Source of the DNA: Solobacterium sp.
Lineage (GTDB): Bacteria; Bacillota_I; Bacilli_A; Erysipelotrichales; Erysipelotrichaceae
DNA: 15,898 nt
Direction: 5' to 3'
Assembly (NCBI GenBank): GCA_017536845.1
Contig: JAFWCP010000189.1
Coordinates: 1 to 15,898 of the forward strand
Part shown: one piece after another, positions 14,941 through 15,898 of the stretch
Position numbering within the stretch: position 1 is the first letter of the stretch
Layout: every line of letters begins with the position of its first letter
The notes under the pieces: generated by a model
What the model saw: only the letters and a program-made list of their open reading frames with translations
The model's database searches: none
What the model was told of the DNA's origin: nothing
Translations under genes and position numbers: made by a program

Positions 14941-15898
14941 ATGAGTATTCATGAAGAATGCGGTGTGTTCGGGATTTTTTCCCCGCAACGCACGGATTTG
15001 GCTACCCTTACCTATTATGCTCTCTATGCCCTGCAGCACAGAGGTCAGGAGAGCGCGGGGATCGCGATCAACGATGACGGTGTCTTTTCCTCCTGCCGGG
15101 ATACAGGCCTGGTGGCCGAGGTGTTCTCACCGGAAAAGCTCAGGAGATTGGGCGAGGGAAATATCGCTGTCGGTCACGTCCGCTACAGTACCACTGGCTC
15201 TGACAGCAAGCGAAACATTCAGCCGCTGCTTGTCAATCACTATAAGGGGCAGATGGCCCTGGCCCACAATGGCAATCTGACGAACGCGTCTCCTCTGCGT
15301 CGTGAGCTCGAAAGCCGAGGCTCCATTTTTCACTCCACGTCAGATACCGAGGTTATTGCCTATACGATCGTCCAGGAGCGTCTGTCCTCACCCTCCATTG
15401 AAGCGGCGGTTTCCGCTGCGATGGATCGCCTGGAGGGGGCCTATTCGCTTGTCATTTCCTCTCCCTCCAAGCTGATTGCCGCGCGGGATCCCCACGGCTT
15501 TCGCCCGCTGTGTATGGGAAAGCTACCCGACGGCGCTGTCGTTTTTGCCTCGGAAACCTGTGCGCTGGATGCGATCGGCGCTGCCTTCATGCGGGATGTT
15601 CTGCCCGGTGAAATCGTCACGGTCAGCGCGGACGGCATAGGCTCTGATCGCTCGCATTGCGGAAAAACAGAGAAAAAGCTGTGTGTCTTTGAATACATCT
15701 ATTTTGCCCGACCCGATTCGGTCATCGACGGCGCCAGCGTTCATCTGGCCAGGCAAGGAGCCGGACGTATTCTGGCGCAAGAACATCCGGTGGAGGCCGA
15801 CGTGGTGATCGGCGTTCCGGATTCCGGCCTTGACGCCGCGCTGGGCTATGCGCAGGAGAGCGGTATTCCTTACGGGATCGGTTTTATCAAGAACAAAT
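14941..15898 (+). CDS. purF: Amidophosphoribosyltransferase, N-terminal part (runs off the window)
   Basis: About 319 codons are in the window. The enzyme catalyses the first committed step of purine synthesis, PRPP plus glutamine to phosphoribosylamine. MSIHEECGVFGIFS gives a six-residue propeptide before Cys7, the glutaminase nucleophile. LQHRGQESAGIA (31-42), VGHVRYSTTG (77-86), AHNGNLTN (108-115) and STSDTEVIAY (132-141) are glutaminase motifs. ARDPHGFRPLCMG and the cysteine in CVFEYIYFARPDS resemble the iron-sulfur type PurF of Bacillus. The PRPP-binding motif lies beyond the window. AAAGGA (14928-14933) precedes the ATG, which starts 16 nt after gltD. Codon choice differs from the upstream genes: Glu is GAG in 10 of 19 cases by hand count, and CGA (Arg) and CAA (Gln) occur several times. 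Confidence 0.95.
   Translation, partial: MSIHEECGVFGIFSPQRTDLATLTYYALYALQHRGQESAGIAINDDGVFSSCRDTGLVAEVFSPEKLRRLGEGNIAVGHVRYSTTGSDSKRNIQPLLVNHYKGQMALAHNGNLTNASPLRRELESRGSIFHSTSDTEVIAYTIVQERLSSPSIEAAVSAAMDRLEGAYSLVISSPSKLIAARDPHGFRPLCMGKLPDGAVVFASETCALDAIGAAFMRDVLPGEIVTVSADGIGSDRSHCGKTEKKLCVFEYIYFARPDSVIDGASVHLARQGAGRILAQEHPVEADVVIGVPDSGLDAALGYAQESGIPYGIGFIKNK

Noticed and set aside
1..15898. tRNA, rRNA, CRISPR arrays, insertion sequences or phage genes
   Set aside because: No cloverleaf, rRNA core, spaced repeats, transposase or integrase motifs were seen on reading through.

Overview
The window looks like chromosome of a moderately GC-rich Bacillota (Firmicutes), most likely from the Clostridia or a related anaerobic class. 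The evidence is a T-box leader, strong AGGAGG-type ribosome binding sites, a GSI-alpha-type glutamine synthetase, an ANTAR protein directly downstream of glnA, and the DapL route to diaminopimelate. I cannot name a genus. The theme is nitrogen: uptake of ammonium, its fixation into glutamine and glutamate, and use of glutamine amide nitrogen.

Layout. 1-140 (minus): start of a LysR-type regulator, divergent from an RraA-family aldolase-like gene (297-932, plus), with a T-N11-A operator candidate between them. 942-1013: back-to-back terminators for the convergent rraA-like and amt genes. 1035-2777 (minus): an ammonium transporter fused to a C-terminal PII signalling domain, with a consensus promoter and a hairpin at the very 5' end of its leader. 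3044-3349: promoter and T-box leader read as asparagine-specific. 3350-6947 (plus): asnB-dapF-dapL, tightly packed. 6957-7041: glnA promoter and an intrinsic terminator inside the glnA leader. 7059-14924: glnA, an ANTAR regulator (nitR-like), gltB and gltD. 14941-15898: purF, cut by the window end.

How the genes fit together. Amt-PII imports ammonium. GlnA fixes it on glutamate. GltBD turns glutamine plus 2-oxoglutarate into two glutamates. AsnB and PurF spend glutamine amide nitrogen on asparagine and purines. DapL and DapF make meso-diaminopimelate for cell wall and lysine; the asparagine T-box ahead of asnB would also place these two genes under asparagine control, because no promoter or terminator separates them.

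Most interesting points. (1) The amt-PII and glnA promoters share the same layout, with a related hairpin starting 12 nt after the -10 box in both; the downstream ANTAR protein is the natural candidate to act on it. (2) The PII domain is fused to its own channel and lacks the T-loop tyrosine that is uridylylated in enterobacterial PII. (3) The T-box has no U-tract terminator, but its tRNA-binding bulge is complementary to the asnB ribosome binding site region, which suggests translational control. (4) The ANTAR protein has a degenerate receiver domain without a phospho-acceptor aspartate.
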